Positions 1-7,926 of a stretch of DNA of 64,000 nt are shown in pieces. The first letter of the stretch is position 1. Every line of letters starts with the position of its first letter. The position numbers were made by a program, and so were the translations under genes. The notes under the pieces are model-generated. The model was not told the DNA's origin, searched no databases, and was given only the letters and a program-made list of their open reading frames with translations. This DNA is from an uncultured Dehalococcoidia bacterium (GTDB taxonomy: Bacteria; Chloroflexota; Dehalococcoidia; Lucifugimonadales; UBA3495). Location of the stretch: positions 2,497,570-2,561,569 of the forward strand of contig OY282565.1 in assembly GCA_958296445.1 (NCBI GenBank). Direction: 5' to 3'.

Positions 1-1
1 C

Positions 2-418
2 TTCAGCGCGGCCCGCGGCGCGGTTCACGGCGCCCGCGAAGTCGGCGGCGACTTGGGCGCCACCGCCCGCGACACCATTGACGGCGCCGCCACCGGCGCC
101 CACCACATCGGCGGCGACGTCCTCCGGGCCATCGAAGACAGCTCCCGCGGCCTAGTCAAAGGCGCCGCCGAGGTCGGCGGCGACGTAGCCGCCGTCGCCC
201 GCAACGCCGTAGACCAGTCCATCGAAGCCGCCGGGCGCGTCGGCGTCCGGGCCGAGGACGCCGCATCCGCCGCCGCCAACGGCGCCGTAAGCGCCGCCGG
301 TTCCTTCGGAGAGGCCACCACCACCGCCGTCACCAGCGCAGTCACCGGAACCGCCAGAGGCGTCGCCGTAGTCCTACGCGCCCCCTTCCGCGGCCAAGAA
401 AAGCAGGACGCCCCATAA
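2..418 (+). CDS. Ala/Gly-rich repetitive protein, 5' end outside the window
   Basis: The frame is open from base 2, so the true start lies upstream; a TTG at 53 is only the first possible start inside the window. The visible 138 residues are very rich in Ala, Gly, Val and charged residues and contain no Cys, Trp, Tyr or Met. A loose repeat recurs in which GA-x-EVGGD (variant HIGGD) is followed some ten residues later by AR-x-x-(I/V)-D. No membrane helix or signal is obvious in this part. The composition recalls amphipathic, phasin-like or LEA-like helical proteins, but I recognise no family and assign no function. It ends about 220 bases before the next gene. Confidence 0.55.
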   Translation, partial: FSAARGAVHGAREVGGDLGATARDTIDGAATGAHHIGGDVLRAIEDSSRGLVKGAAEVGGDVAAVARNAVDQSIEAAGRVGVRAEDAASAAANGAVSAAGSFGEATTTAVTSAVTGTARGVAVVLRAPFRGQEKQDAP

Positions 419-423
419 CCCCG

Positions 424-573
424 CCATCCCAAAACCCTCCCCCTTCCGAGGCAGTGCCATCCCAAAACCCTTCCCCTTCCGGGGGCAGTGCCATCCCAAA
501 ACCCTTCCCCTTACCGGGGGGCGCCAATAAAAAATCCCCTCCCCCTCCGGGGGAGGGTTAGGGTGGGGGCGCA
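424..573. repeat. 33-34 bp tandem repeat followed by a C/G palindromic repeat
   Basis: The unit beginning CCATCCCAAAACCCT starts at 424, 457 and 491, giving about three copies with a 33-34 bp period and small changes. It runs into a C-rich palindrome around 531-573 (CCCCTCC-GGGGGAGGG, then a GGGTGGGGGC tail). The same tail-bearing palindrome recurs at about 35790-35825. No gene is visible between 419 and 637. Confidence 0.75.
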
Positions 574-625
574 AAACCGGAATCCCGCCCCCCGCGCGGC
601 CAAGTTTCCCATCCATCCCTGCCAT

Positions 626-631
626 TATAAT
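626..631 (+). promoter_or_regulatory. consensus -10 box, apparently for a leaderless mRNA
   Basis: TATAAT ends 6 bases before the ATG at 638. A start site at the usual distance would put the first transcribed base at or next to the A of the ATG, and no Shine-Dalgarno sequence lies in between. No good -35 box is seen. Confidence 0.5.
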
Positions 632-637
632 AGTCCT

Positions 638-1648
638 ATGCTGCTACCCACCCGATTCAGACAAAAGCTAACCTCCCCCGCCGGGAAATTCCAGCCGCTG
701 ACCGCCTACCGCCGACCCCTCGTGCGGGCCCGGCGGCAATTGCGGCGGCTGCTCAAAATCCCCCCCGTCGAGCTCCTTTACCGCACCGTGCGGGAAATGA
801 GCGCCGACGACGCCACCTATATGGCCGCTGGTCTGTCCTACTACGCCATCCTGTCCCTGTTCCCCCTAACTGTCGGCCTGATTACCGTGTTCAGCCTGAT
901 ACTGAAATCCGACAATGTGGAGCGGGAAGTTTTCAACTTTTTCCAAACCTACCTGCCGGGCTCCCGAAACATCCTAGAAGCTAACATAGAAGCCGTCGGC
1001 AACATACGCGGCTTCCTCGGCATAATCAGCCTCGTCGGCCTGTTCTGGACCGCCAGCCTGCTGTTCGGCGCCATCACCCGCGCCGTCAACCGCGCTTGGG
1101 ACATTTACCAAGACCGGCCCTTCTACATAGACAAGCTGCGCCACCTCATAATGACCCTCAGCGTCGCCCCCCTGTTCCTGATGTCCATTACCGCCACCGC
1201 CGCGCTCCAGATTCTGGGCAGCGTAGACCTCCCGCTGGTAGGCCGCCTAGCCTTCCTGGATCACAACGGAATCAACATCCTGACCCGCCCGGTTCCTTTC
1301 GTGTTCTCCCTGACCATTTTCCTGTTAATATACAAATTCGCGCCCAACACTCGAACCTATTGGCGATTCATCTGGCCCGGCGCCCTGCTGGCCGCAGTGC
1401 TGTTTGAGATTTCCAAGAGCGCCTTCGTTTTCTACCTAGAAAACTTCAACAACTATCAAAGGGTCTACGGTTCCTTGACGTCGGTAATTGTGCTGCTTGC
1501 CTGGACTTACGTATCCGGCCTTATCCTGATAGCCGGAGCCGAATTTTCCTCGGAATACGAGCGAATGCGCCAAGGAGTGCAACGGGGCCGGGTTGTCGCC
1601 ACCTACTACACCCGCCGCCCGCCCAACAGCCCATCGCCGCCCCCGTAA
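638..1648 (+). CDS. YihY/UPF0761 family inner-membrane protein
   Basis: This encodes a 336-residue polytopic membrane protein of the YihY (BrkB-like) family. The family hallmark GLSYYAILSLFPLTVGLI is present near residue 65, followed by hydrophobic segments and the late motif GSLTSVIVLLAWTYVSGLILIAGAE-type region that closes the domain. The length fits the family core (about 280-330). The ORF stays open upstream to 488, but the ATG at 638 sits just after a TATAAT box and gives the natural N-terminus. The C-terminal tail is Arg- and Pro-rich. Members were once called ribonuclease BN, which is a misassignment; the cellular role is unknown. Confidence 0.9.
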   Translation: MLLPTRFRQKLTSPAGKFQPLTAYRRPLVRARRQLRRLLKIPPVELLYRTVREMSADDATYMAAGLSYYAILSLFPLTVGLITVFSLILKSDNVEREVFNFFQTYLPGSRNILEANIEAVGNIRGFLGIISLVGLFWTASLLFGAITRAVNRAWDIYQDRPFYIDKLRHLIMTLSVAPLFLMSITATAALQILGSVDLPLVGRLAFLDHNGINILTRPVPFVFSLTIFLLIYKFAPNTRTYWRFIWPGALLAAVLFEISKSAFVFYLENFNNYQRVYGSLTSVIVLLAWTYVSGLILIAGAEFSSEYERMRQGVQRGRVVATYYTRRPPNSPSPPP

Positions 1649-1719
1649 GCCCAACCTGTTAAGGCCAAACCATTCAAAGCCAAATTATTAAGGCCAAACC
1701 ATTTAAGGACGAATAAGCC

Positions 1720-4113
1720 GTGACCGCACAACCTTCAACACCGCCCAACGCCGCGCCGTCCTACATCGGCAAGCCCCTCCGTCGGCGCGAGGACGCCCGG
1801 TTCGTAACCGGCCAAGGCCAATACCTAGACGACGTGCGCCTGCCCGGAATGCTCCACGCCGCCATCCTCCGCAGCCCCCACGCCCACGCCCGGGTGCGCG
1901 GCATCGAAACCTCCGCCGCCCTAGCCCTCGACGGCGTTACCGCAGTGTTCACCTACGACGATATGGCCGCCCTGTCCAAGCCCATCCCAATGCGCGTATT
2001 CCCCCTGCCGGGCCTAGACAAATACCTCCAAACCCCGCTGTCCGCCGACATCGTGCGCCACGCCGGCGAAGCAGTGGCCGTAGTAGTGGCCGAAAGCCGC
2101 TACCTAGCCGAGGACGCCCTAGACGCCATCCAGGTTGACTACGAACCGCTCCCCGCCGTAACCGGCATCACCGAAGCATTGACCGACGCCGTCGTAGTGC
2201 ATCCCGCCAACGGCGCCAACCTAGCCGGTTCCGCCGAAATCGCCGTAGGCGACATCGAAGCCGCCTTCCGCGACGCCGACTACGTCCGCAAAGAAGAGTT
2301 TCACACCAACCGCCACACCGCCAACCCCCTAGAAACCCGCGGCCTAGTCGCCAGCTATGACCCCGCCGAAGGCCAAATGCGCGTCTGGGGGCCGACCAAA
2401 GTATCCCACACCAACCGCGCCATCCTGTCCAACCACCTAGAAATCCCCGAGGAGCGAATCCACTTCATCGAACCCGACGTAGGCGGCGGCTTCGGCGTGC
2501 GCGGCGAGTTCTACGCCGAGGACTTCCTCATTCCCTTCGCCTCCTTCAGGCTGGGCCGCCCCGTCAAGTGGGTCGAAGACCGGGTAGAGCATCTGGCCTC
2601 CGCCAACCACTCCCGCGAAGTGCTGTGCCGCGCCGAGCTGGCCGCCCGCAGCGACGGCACCCTGCTGGGCCTGCGGGCCGACGTCTACGGCGATATGGGC
2701 GCCTACGTCCGCACCCACGGCAGCGTCGTCCCCGCCCTTACCGCCGTAATGATGACCGGCCCCTACCGCATCCCCAGCTTTCAGGCATCGGTCAACTGCG
2801 TTATGACCAACAAAATGGGCGCAGGCACCTACCGCGCCCCCGGCTTCTTTGAGGGTTCCTTCATCCGCGAGCGAATGCTCGACCTCGCCGCCGCCGACCT
2901 CGGCCTAGACCCCGCCGAACTGCGCCGCCGCAACCTGATACAGGCCCACGAAATGCCCTACACCGTCGGCCCCACCCGCCTTGACGGGCGAATGACGGTA
3001 TACGACAGCGGCGATTACCCCAGCGCTTTCAACCGCGCCCTAGAGCAAATCGGCTACAACGAACTGGCCGCCCGCCCCAACCCCGACGGCCAGGGCCGCT
3101 ACCACGGCGTAGGCGTCGCGTCCTACGTCGAACCCACCGGCTTCGGCCCCTTCGAGGGCTCCCGCATCCTGATCAACGACAGCGGCGGCGTAGAAGTCTA
3201 CCTAGGCATCGCCACTATGGGCCAGGGCCACGAAACCGTAATGGCCCAAATCTGCGCCGACTCCCTGAGCGTCCCCATCGAAAACATCAGCATCTTTCAC
3301 GGCAACACCGACCACATCCCCGCCAGCATCGGCACCTTCGGCAGCCGCGCCTCGGTAATGGCCGGCAGCGCCATTCACCTGTCCTGCCAAACCCTGCGGG
3401 CCCGCATACTGTCGCTGGCCGCCAGCTACCTAGACACCGCCCCGGAAGCCCTAGACCTCCGGCACGGCCTAGTAACCTTCAGGGAAAACCCCGCCGCGCC
3501 TCTCAACCATCCTGAGCAAAGCCGAACTATGACGCTCCGGCAGGTAGCCGAGCTGGCCGAATCCCAACGCCGGTTCGACACCCCCGACGGCGATGGACAG
3601 CACCCCCTAGAGGCAACCGAGTATTTCCGCATCGAGGAATGGACTTATTCCTACGGTAGCCACGCCGCCCACGTAGCCGTTGACCCCGAAACCGGCAAAG
3701 TGGAAGTGCTGCGCTACATAGTAGTCGAGGACGTAGGCCGCTGCATCAACCCGCTTACCATGCACGGCCAGTCCGTAGGCGGCGCGGCCCAAGGCATCGG
3801 CGGCGCAATGCTCGAGGAACTCGTCTACGACACCGGCGGGCAACTCCTGTCCGGCTCCCTAATGGACTACCTCCTGCCCACCAGCCAAGACATACCCAAC
3901 ATAGAATGCGTAATACTAGAGGAAGCCCCCTCGCCCCTGAATCCCCTAGGCGTCAAAGGCGCCGGCGAAGGCGCCATTCTCGCCACCGGCGCCGCCCTAG
4001 GCAACGCCGTAGCCCACGCCCTAACCCCCTTCGGCGTCCAAGTCAACACCATGCCCCTAAGCCCCAACAACATCCTGCGCTGGATTGCCCAAGCCAGAGA
4101 ACCCGACCCATAA
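1720..4113 (+). CDS. xanthine dehydrogenase-family molybdopterin-binding subunit (CoxL-like), orphan
   Basis: A 797-residue large subunit of the molybdenum hydroxylase family, which oxidises aldehydes, purines or CO with a Mo-cytosine-dinucleotide cofactor. It starts at a GTG preceded by TTTAAGGACG. The cofactor-binding region VGGGFGVRG is near residue 254 and the catalytic-Glu motif GVKGAGE near 744. At the active-site loop (about 370) it has TYRAPGFF, neither the AYxCSFR of form I CO dehydrogenase nor the AYRGAGR of form II, so the substrate is unlikely to be CO. No FAD (CoxM) or 2Fe-2S (CoxS) subunit gene is adjacent. The next gene follows after 64 bases. Length is complete for the family. 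Confidence 0.9.
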   Translation: MTAQPSTPPNAAPSYIGKPLRRREDARFVTGQGQYLDDVRLPGMLHAAILRSPHAHARVRGIETSAALALDGVTAVFTYDDMAALSKPIPMRVFPLPGLDKYLQTPLSADIVRHAGEAVAVVVAESRYLAEDALDAIQVDYEPLPAVTGITEALTDAVVVHPANGANLAGSAEIAVGDIEAAFRDADYVRKEEFHTNRHTANPLETRGLVASYDPAEGQMRVWGPTKVSHTNRAILSNHLEIPEERIHFIEPDVGGGFGVRGEFYAEDFLIPFASFRLGRPVKWVEDRVEHLASANHSREVLCRAELAARSDGTLLGLRADVYGDMGAYVRTHGSVVPALTAVMMTGPYRIPSFQASVNCVMTNKMGAGTYRAPGFFEGSFIRERMLDLAAADLGLDPAELRRRNLIQAHEMPYTVGPTRLDGRMTVYDSGDYPSAFNRALEQIGYNELAARPNPDGQGRYHGVGVASYVEPTGFGPFEGSRILINDSGGVEVYLGIATMGQGHETVMAQICADSLSVPIENISIFHGNTDHIPASIGTFGSRASVMAGSAIHLSCQTLRARILSLAASYLDTAPEALDLRHGLVTFRENPAAPLNHPEQSRTMTLRQVAELAESQRRFDTPDGDGQHPLEATEYFRIEEWTYSYGSHAAHVAVDPETGKVEVLRYIVVEDVGRCINPLTMHGQSVGGAAQGIGGAMLEELVYDTGGQLLSGSLMDYLLPTSQDIPNIECVILEEAPSPLNPLGVKGAGEGAILATGAALGNAVAHALTPFGVQVNTMPLSPNNILRWIAQAREPDP

Positions 4114-4177
4114 CCGCCCGGGCAACCCGGCCCTTTCCGCCCCGTCAATCAAGCCCCGTCAATACTAAGGATGCAAA

Positions 4178-4909
4178 ATGAGCGCCTCCAGAATCCTTTT
4201 AACGGCAGGCATCGCCCTCACCCTAGCCTTGATTGCCGTTTCCCTGTACCTGTACTTCGAGGTATCAGGAAATCAAGACAAACTCACCCAGCTTCTGAAA
4301 GACCGGGAGCAAGCCTACCGGCTGGCCGACGAACTCCGCCAAAGCTCCGACGACTTGACCCGCATGGTGCGAACCTACGCCGTAACCGGCGACGAGTTTT
4401 ACTACCAGCGCTTTGAGGAAATCGCCGATATACGCGGCGGACTTGACCCCCGCCCCGAGGACTACCATCTCATCTATTGGGACTTGGTGACCGCCGACAA
4501 CCAGCGCCCCCGGCCCTCCGGCGGCCCGGTGGCCCTGCGAACCCTGATGTCCGAAGCCGGCTTCACTGATACCGAGTTCGGCTACCTGCAACAGTCCGAA
4601 GACCGCTCCAACCGCCTGATTGAACTGGAGCAGGAAGCCTTCACCGCCGCCAAAATCGGCAACCTAGCCCGCGCCCAAGAACTGGTGCATTCCCCCGAGT
4701 ACCACCAGAGCAAAAAGCGAATTATGGAGCCGCTCCTCAGCTTCTTCGAGGCCATAGACCAGCGAATATCAACGGAAATCACCGACAGCGAAGCCCGCCA
4801 GAAAAGCCTCAAACGCTACTGGCTGATAGCCATAATCCTGTCAATGGCCCTGGCCGCCCTCTCCACAGCAACCGCAATTTTCACCGGCCAGCGCGACACC
4901 CGCAGATAA
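4178..4909 (+). CDS. orphan membrane-anchored sensory domain without output domain
   Basis: A 243-residue protein with a membrane helix near residues 7-27, an extracytoplasmic helical region, a second membrane helix near 218-238 and only a short basic tail. The segment DDLTRMVRTYAVTGDEFYY followed by EEIADIRGG is typical of the N-terminal periplasmic sensor of bacterial histidine kinases and adenylate cyclases. Here no HAMP, kinase, cyclase or GGDEF domain follows. The stop codon lies inside the first copy of a 117-bp tandem duplication, so a longer ancestral gene may have been cut here. It follows the CoxL-like gene closely and may be co-transcribed. Ligand and partner are unknown. Confidence 0.7.
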   Translation: MSASRILLTAGIALTLALIAVSLYLYFEVSGNQDKLTQLLKDREQAYRLADELRQSSDDLTRMVRTYAVTGDEFYYQRFEEIADIRGGLDPRPEDYHLIYWDLVTADNQRPRPSGGPVALRTLMSEAGFTDTEFGYLQQSEDRSNRLIELEQEAFTAAKIGNLARAQELVHSPEYHQSKKRIMEPLLSFFEAIDQRISTEITDSEARQKSLKRYWLIAIILSMALAALSTATAIFTGQRDTRR

Positions 4910-5133
4910 CCCCAATCCCCCAGCCCCATCTGTCATTCTGAGCAAAGCGAAGAATCTCGCCTTGGGCGGTGAGACCCTCCGCTTTGCTCAGGGTGACAAA
5001 TTAGCGCAAGGTGGCAAAGCAGATAACCCCAATCCCCCAGCCCCATCTGTCATTCTGAGCAAAGCGAAGAATCTCGCCTTGGGCGGTGAGAACCTTCGCT
5101 TTGCTCAGGGTGACAAATTAGCGCAGGGTGGCA
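4902..5133. repeat. 117-bp tandem duplication carrying the GAGCAAAGCGAAGAAT palindromic element (R1)
   Basis: GCAGATAACCCCAATCCC occurs at 4902 and 5019, and the following sequence matches to about 5133. Each unit contains the main dispersed repeat of the window (called R1 here): left arm TCATTCTGAGCAAAGCG, a middle with GAATCTCGCCTTGGGCGG, and a right arm CGCTTTGCTCAGGGTGACA that pairs with the left arm. The first copy includes the stop codon of the preceding gene. There is no gene between 4910 and 5236. Confidence 0.85.
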
Positions 5134-5171
5134 AAGAGGAATCTCGCAATTTTCTCGGAAAAAGCGACCAT

Positions 5172-5204
5172 AACAAAATTCCCTACCCTGAGAGGGTAGG
5201 GAAT
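5172..5204 (-). terminator. intrinsic terminator for the RidA gene
   Basis: A perfect 12-bp hairpin, arms ATTCCCTACCCT (5178-5189) and AGGGTAGGGAAT (5193-5204) with a 3-nt loop. On the minus strand it is followed by TTTTGTTA, and it lies just downstream of the minus-strand RidA stop at 5237. Confidence 0.75.
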
Positions 5205-5236
5205 CTTGGCGCCACCCCAACACAAAAACGCAGCCC

Positions 5237-5629
5237 TTACTCCAGCACCGCGATTGCCTCGATTTCCACATCCAGCCCCGGCCGCGACAACTCGCTGGTT
5301 CCTATCAGAGAATTAGCCGGGTACTGCCCCTCGAAATAGCGGGCGAAAAGTTTCGCCATCTCCTCCTCATTGTTATTCCAATCGGCCATACTGGTCACAA
5401 AGGTGATTATCTTGAAGATGTTCGACACCTCGCCGCCCTCCGCCTTGACCACCCCGGTAACGCGCTCCAGAGTAACCTCCAACTGCTCCACCAGCGACCC
5501 ACCCTGCGCGCTGGAGCCGTAGGCGGTGCAACCCGACAAATACAGCAGGTTTCCTACCTTGACGGCCCGGCTGTAGGTTTCCCAGGCTCTAGGCGCGATG
5601 TCCGGGTACTGCCTTCGTTCCACTGGCAC
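5237..5629 (-). CDS. RidA family protein (YjgF/UK114)
   Basis: A 130-residue RidA-type protein, the usual length. Typical members are soluble trimers that hydrolyse reactive enamine/imine intermediates released by PLP enzymes. The N-terminal part has SRAVKVGNLLYLSG, and the C-terminal end RPGLDVEIEAIAVLE carries the arginine and glutamate usually found in the active site of deaminase-type members. It is transcribed divergently from the antiporter gene at 5818 and is followed by a strong intrinsic terminator. A second, distant RidA-like gene lies at 42580-43077. The substrate cannot be told from sequence. Confidence 0.88.
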   Translation of the reverse strand: MPVERRQYPDIAPRAWETYSRAVKVGNLLYLSGCTAYGSSAQGGSLVEQLEVTLERVTGVVKAEGGEVSNIFKIITFVTSMADWNNNEEEMAKLFARYFEGQYPANSLIGTSELSRPGLDVEIEAIAVLE

Positions 5630-5776
5630 TTTCCGCCTCCTTAATCCCCCGGCGTCTTGGATAGCCCATTATAGCCCATTTCCCGGCCGGCTCAAACCCG
5701 CCAACATCCCGCGCGGCGGGCCTACCAATTGCCCGCTACGCGCTGCGCCCTGCAACACGGCGGCGCAATCCGCCGT

Positions 5777-5782
5777 TATAAT
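5777..5782 (+). promoter_or_regulatory. -10 box upstream of the KefB-like antiporter
   Basis: TATAAT lies 35 bases before the antiporter start in the 188-bp divergent region with RidA. The -35 side is not convincing. Confidence 0.35.
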
Positions 5783-5817
5783 ACGATAAATCTCAACCCG
5801 GTTCTGCCAACGGAGCT

Positions 5818-7698
5818 ATGGGAGCCGAGGAACACCTTTTCAACGACCTGGTACTGGTAGTCGTAGCCGCCTTTCTCGGCGGGGTGATAGCCCGCGTCCT
5901 GCGAGCCCCCCCGGTGCTGGGCTATCTCGCTATGGGAATGGTCATCGGCCCCCACGTCCTCGGCCGGTTCGGCCTCCAGTGGCTTGACTTCGCCACCGTC
6001 GCCAACGAGGACTCCGTGCATACCCTAGCCGAGCTGGGCGTGGTGCTGCTGGTATTCACCATCGGCATCGAAATCTCCTTCCGGGAACTCACCCGCTTGG
6101 GCAAAGCCGTAGTCATCGGCGGACTGTTGCAGATAGTCATAACCGCCTGGCTACTGATTCCCGTCGGCTTTCTGCTGGGCTTCGGCTTGACTTCCTCGAT
6201 AATTCTGGGCATGGCCGGCGCCTTGAGCAGCACTATGGTAGTGCTTAAAACCCTGTCCGACCGCGGCGAACTGAACAGCCTGCAAGGCCGGCTGATGACC
6301 GGCTTTCTGCTGCTCCAGGACCTGATGTTTATTCCGATGATTGCCCTGCTGCCCGCCCTAGACGGCAGCGGGGGAATGACCTCCGTATTGCGGGAAGTCG
6401 GCTGGGGCGTATTCAAGGCCGCCGCCGTCATCGGGGGCGTCGCCCTCTTGGGCATCAAGGTTGTGCCGTGGACAATGAGCCGCATCACCCTGCTAGGCTC
6501 CCGCGAAGTGTTCGTGCTGATGGTAGTCGCCATCGCCTTCGCCATCGCCGCCCTGACCCAGTTCGTCGGCCTCTCGGCGGCCTTGGGCGCCTTCGTCGCC
6601 GGCCTCCTGCTCAGCGAATCCGACGTCGGCCATTGGGCCCTGGCCGAAGTCGCCCCGTTGCGCGACATATTCGGCGCCCTGTTTTTCGCCTCCCTCGGAA
6701 TGCTTACCGACCCGGTATTCGTCATTGACCACTACCAGAGCGTGCTGACCGTTATCGCCGCCGTAGTGGTAATCAAATTCGTAGTGACCGCCATCATCGT
6801 CCGGCTCTCCGGCTATCTCCCCGGCACCGCCCTGATGACCGGCGTAGGGCTGGGGCAGATTGGCGAATTCAGCTTCATTCTGGTGGCCGGGGCCTTGTCC
6901 CTCGGCCTAGTGGAGAATGATTTTCACTCCCTAATCGTAGTGTCGGCGGTGCTGACTATGGCCGCCGGGCCCATAGTAATAACCGGCGGCTCCAGACTGA
7001 TAACAACCCTCAGCCACCGATTCCGGGTGCTGCGCCCCTACCGCATCGGCGACCCCCACGGCGAGGAGCGCCCCCGCCAGCTTTTCGGCCACGTAGTAAT
7101 CTGCGGCGTGGGGCAGGTAGGGTCTCTGGTGGCCCAAGTGCTACAGGAGCATGAAGTCCCATTCGTCGCCGTTGACCTCGACCAGCGCACCCTCGCCGAA
7201 TGGCGGGCCTGCGGCTACCACACCGTCCAGGGTTCCGCCGACCGGGTGGAAGTGCTGCGGGCCGCCCGCGTGCAACAGGCCGGCCTGCTGGTAATCACCA
7301 CCGGCGACCCGGTTTCGGTGGAGCTAACCGCCCAGCACGCCCTAGAACTCCAGCCCGGCCTAGACATAGTAGCCCGAGTCCGCGCCCGCTCCGAAGGCGA
7401 AGACCTCCAAAATATGGGCGTCCAAGAAGTGGTATGGCCCGAAATGGAAGCCGGCCTAGAAGTCCTGCGCCATTCCCTATACCGCTACCGCACCCCCGAC
7501 TACGAAGTTGACCGCGTAGTCTACCAACTCCGGGAACGCCTCAGCTTCACCGTATCCGACCGCGACCGCCGCATCCCCAGAACCGACACGCCCAACGCCA
7601 ACCGCCAGCCCAACAACACCGCCGAAACCGGCGCCGACGCCCCAGCCAACCCCGAAACCGGCGCAGAAACCCCCGAAGCCACCCCCGGCAACGACTAA
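5818..7698 (+). CDS. KefB-type monovalent cation:proton antiporter with RCK (TrkA-N) domain
   Basis: A 626-residue protein: about 12 hydrophobic segments of the CPA2 exchanger fold in residues 1-400, then a cytoplasmic Rossmann domain starting near residue 424 (VVICGVGQVG, with a later acidic VDLD that fits NAD binding). It probably exchanges K+ or Na+ for protons under nucleotide control. The Pro/Ala/Glu-rich tail of about 35 residues (TGADAPANPETGAETPEA) is low complexity and probably disordered. The start codon is the ATG of GGAGCTATG, where GGAG serves as ribosome site at short spacing. It lacks the C-terminal TrkA-C domain. Confidence 0.9.
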   Translation: MGAEEHLFNDLVLVVVAAFLGGVIARVLRAPPVLGYLAMGMVIGPHVLGRFGLQWLDFATVANEDSVHTLAELGVVLLVFTIGIEISFRELTRLGKAVVIGGLLQIVITAWLLIPVGFLLGFGLTSSIILGMAGALSSTMVVLKTLSDRGELNSLQGRLMTGFLLLQDLMFIPMIALLPALDGSGGMTSVLREVGWGVFKAAAVIGGVALLGIKVVPWTMSRITLLGSREVFVLMVVAIAFAIAALTQFVGLSAALGAFVAGLLLSESDVGHWALAEVAPLRDIFGALFFASLGMLTDPVFVIDHYQSVLTVIAAVVVIKFVVTAIIVRLSGYLPGTALMTGVGLGQIGEFSFILVAGALSLGLVENDFHSLIVVSAVLTMAAGPIVITGGSRLITTLSHRFRVLRPYRIGDPHGEERPRQLFGHVVICGVGQVGSLVAQVLQEHEVPFVAVDLDQRTLAEWRACGYHTVQGSADRVEVLRAARVQQAGLLVITTGDPVSVELTAQHALELQPGLDIVARVRARSEGEDLQNMGVQEVVWPEMEAGLEVLRHSLYRYRTPDYEVDRVVYQLRERLSFTVSDRDRRIPRTDTPNANRQPNNTAETGADAPANPETGAETPEATPGND

Positions 7699-7779
7699 CC
7701 CCCGTTGCCACCCGCCCCTGCGGAACTCCAACCCCTACGCCGCCGCGTTGACGCCTCCACCCCCAACCCGCCCCCGGAC

Positions 7780-7861
7780 GTAGGGGCAACCCTTGTGGTT
7801 GCCCCGCCCGGCGTGGCCGCCCTTGCCCGGCATAACCACCCCAGCCCGGCATAACCACCCC
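7780..7861. repeat. GTAGGGGCAACC palindrome (R4) and a short direct repeat
   Basis: A hairpin unit with arms GGGGCAACC and GGTTGCCCC at about 7783-7806. It is followed by two copies of CCGGCATAACCACCCC. The same R4 hairpin is amplified at 41.3-41.8 kb. Confidence 0.7.
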
Positions 7862-7926
7862 AATACCCCCGCCCCCATAAATGCCGTATAGTTAAACCCC
7901 CAATCCCGCAACCCCACGGAGGCAAA

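Noticed and set aside
4962..5339. 125-codon ORF in the tandem repeats
   Set aside because: It reads through two R1 copies into the RidA gene antisense; the repeated peptide reflects DNA repeats.
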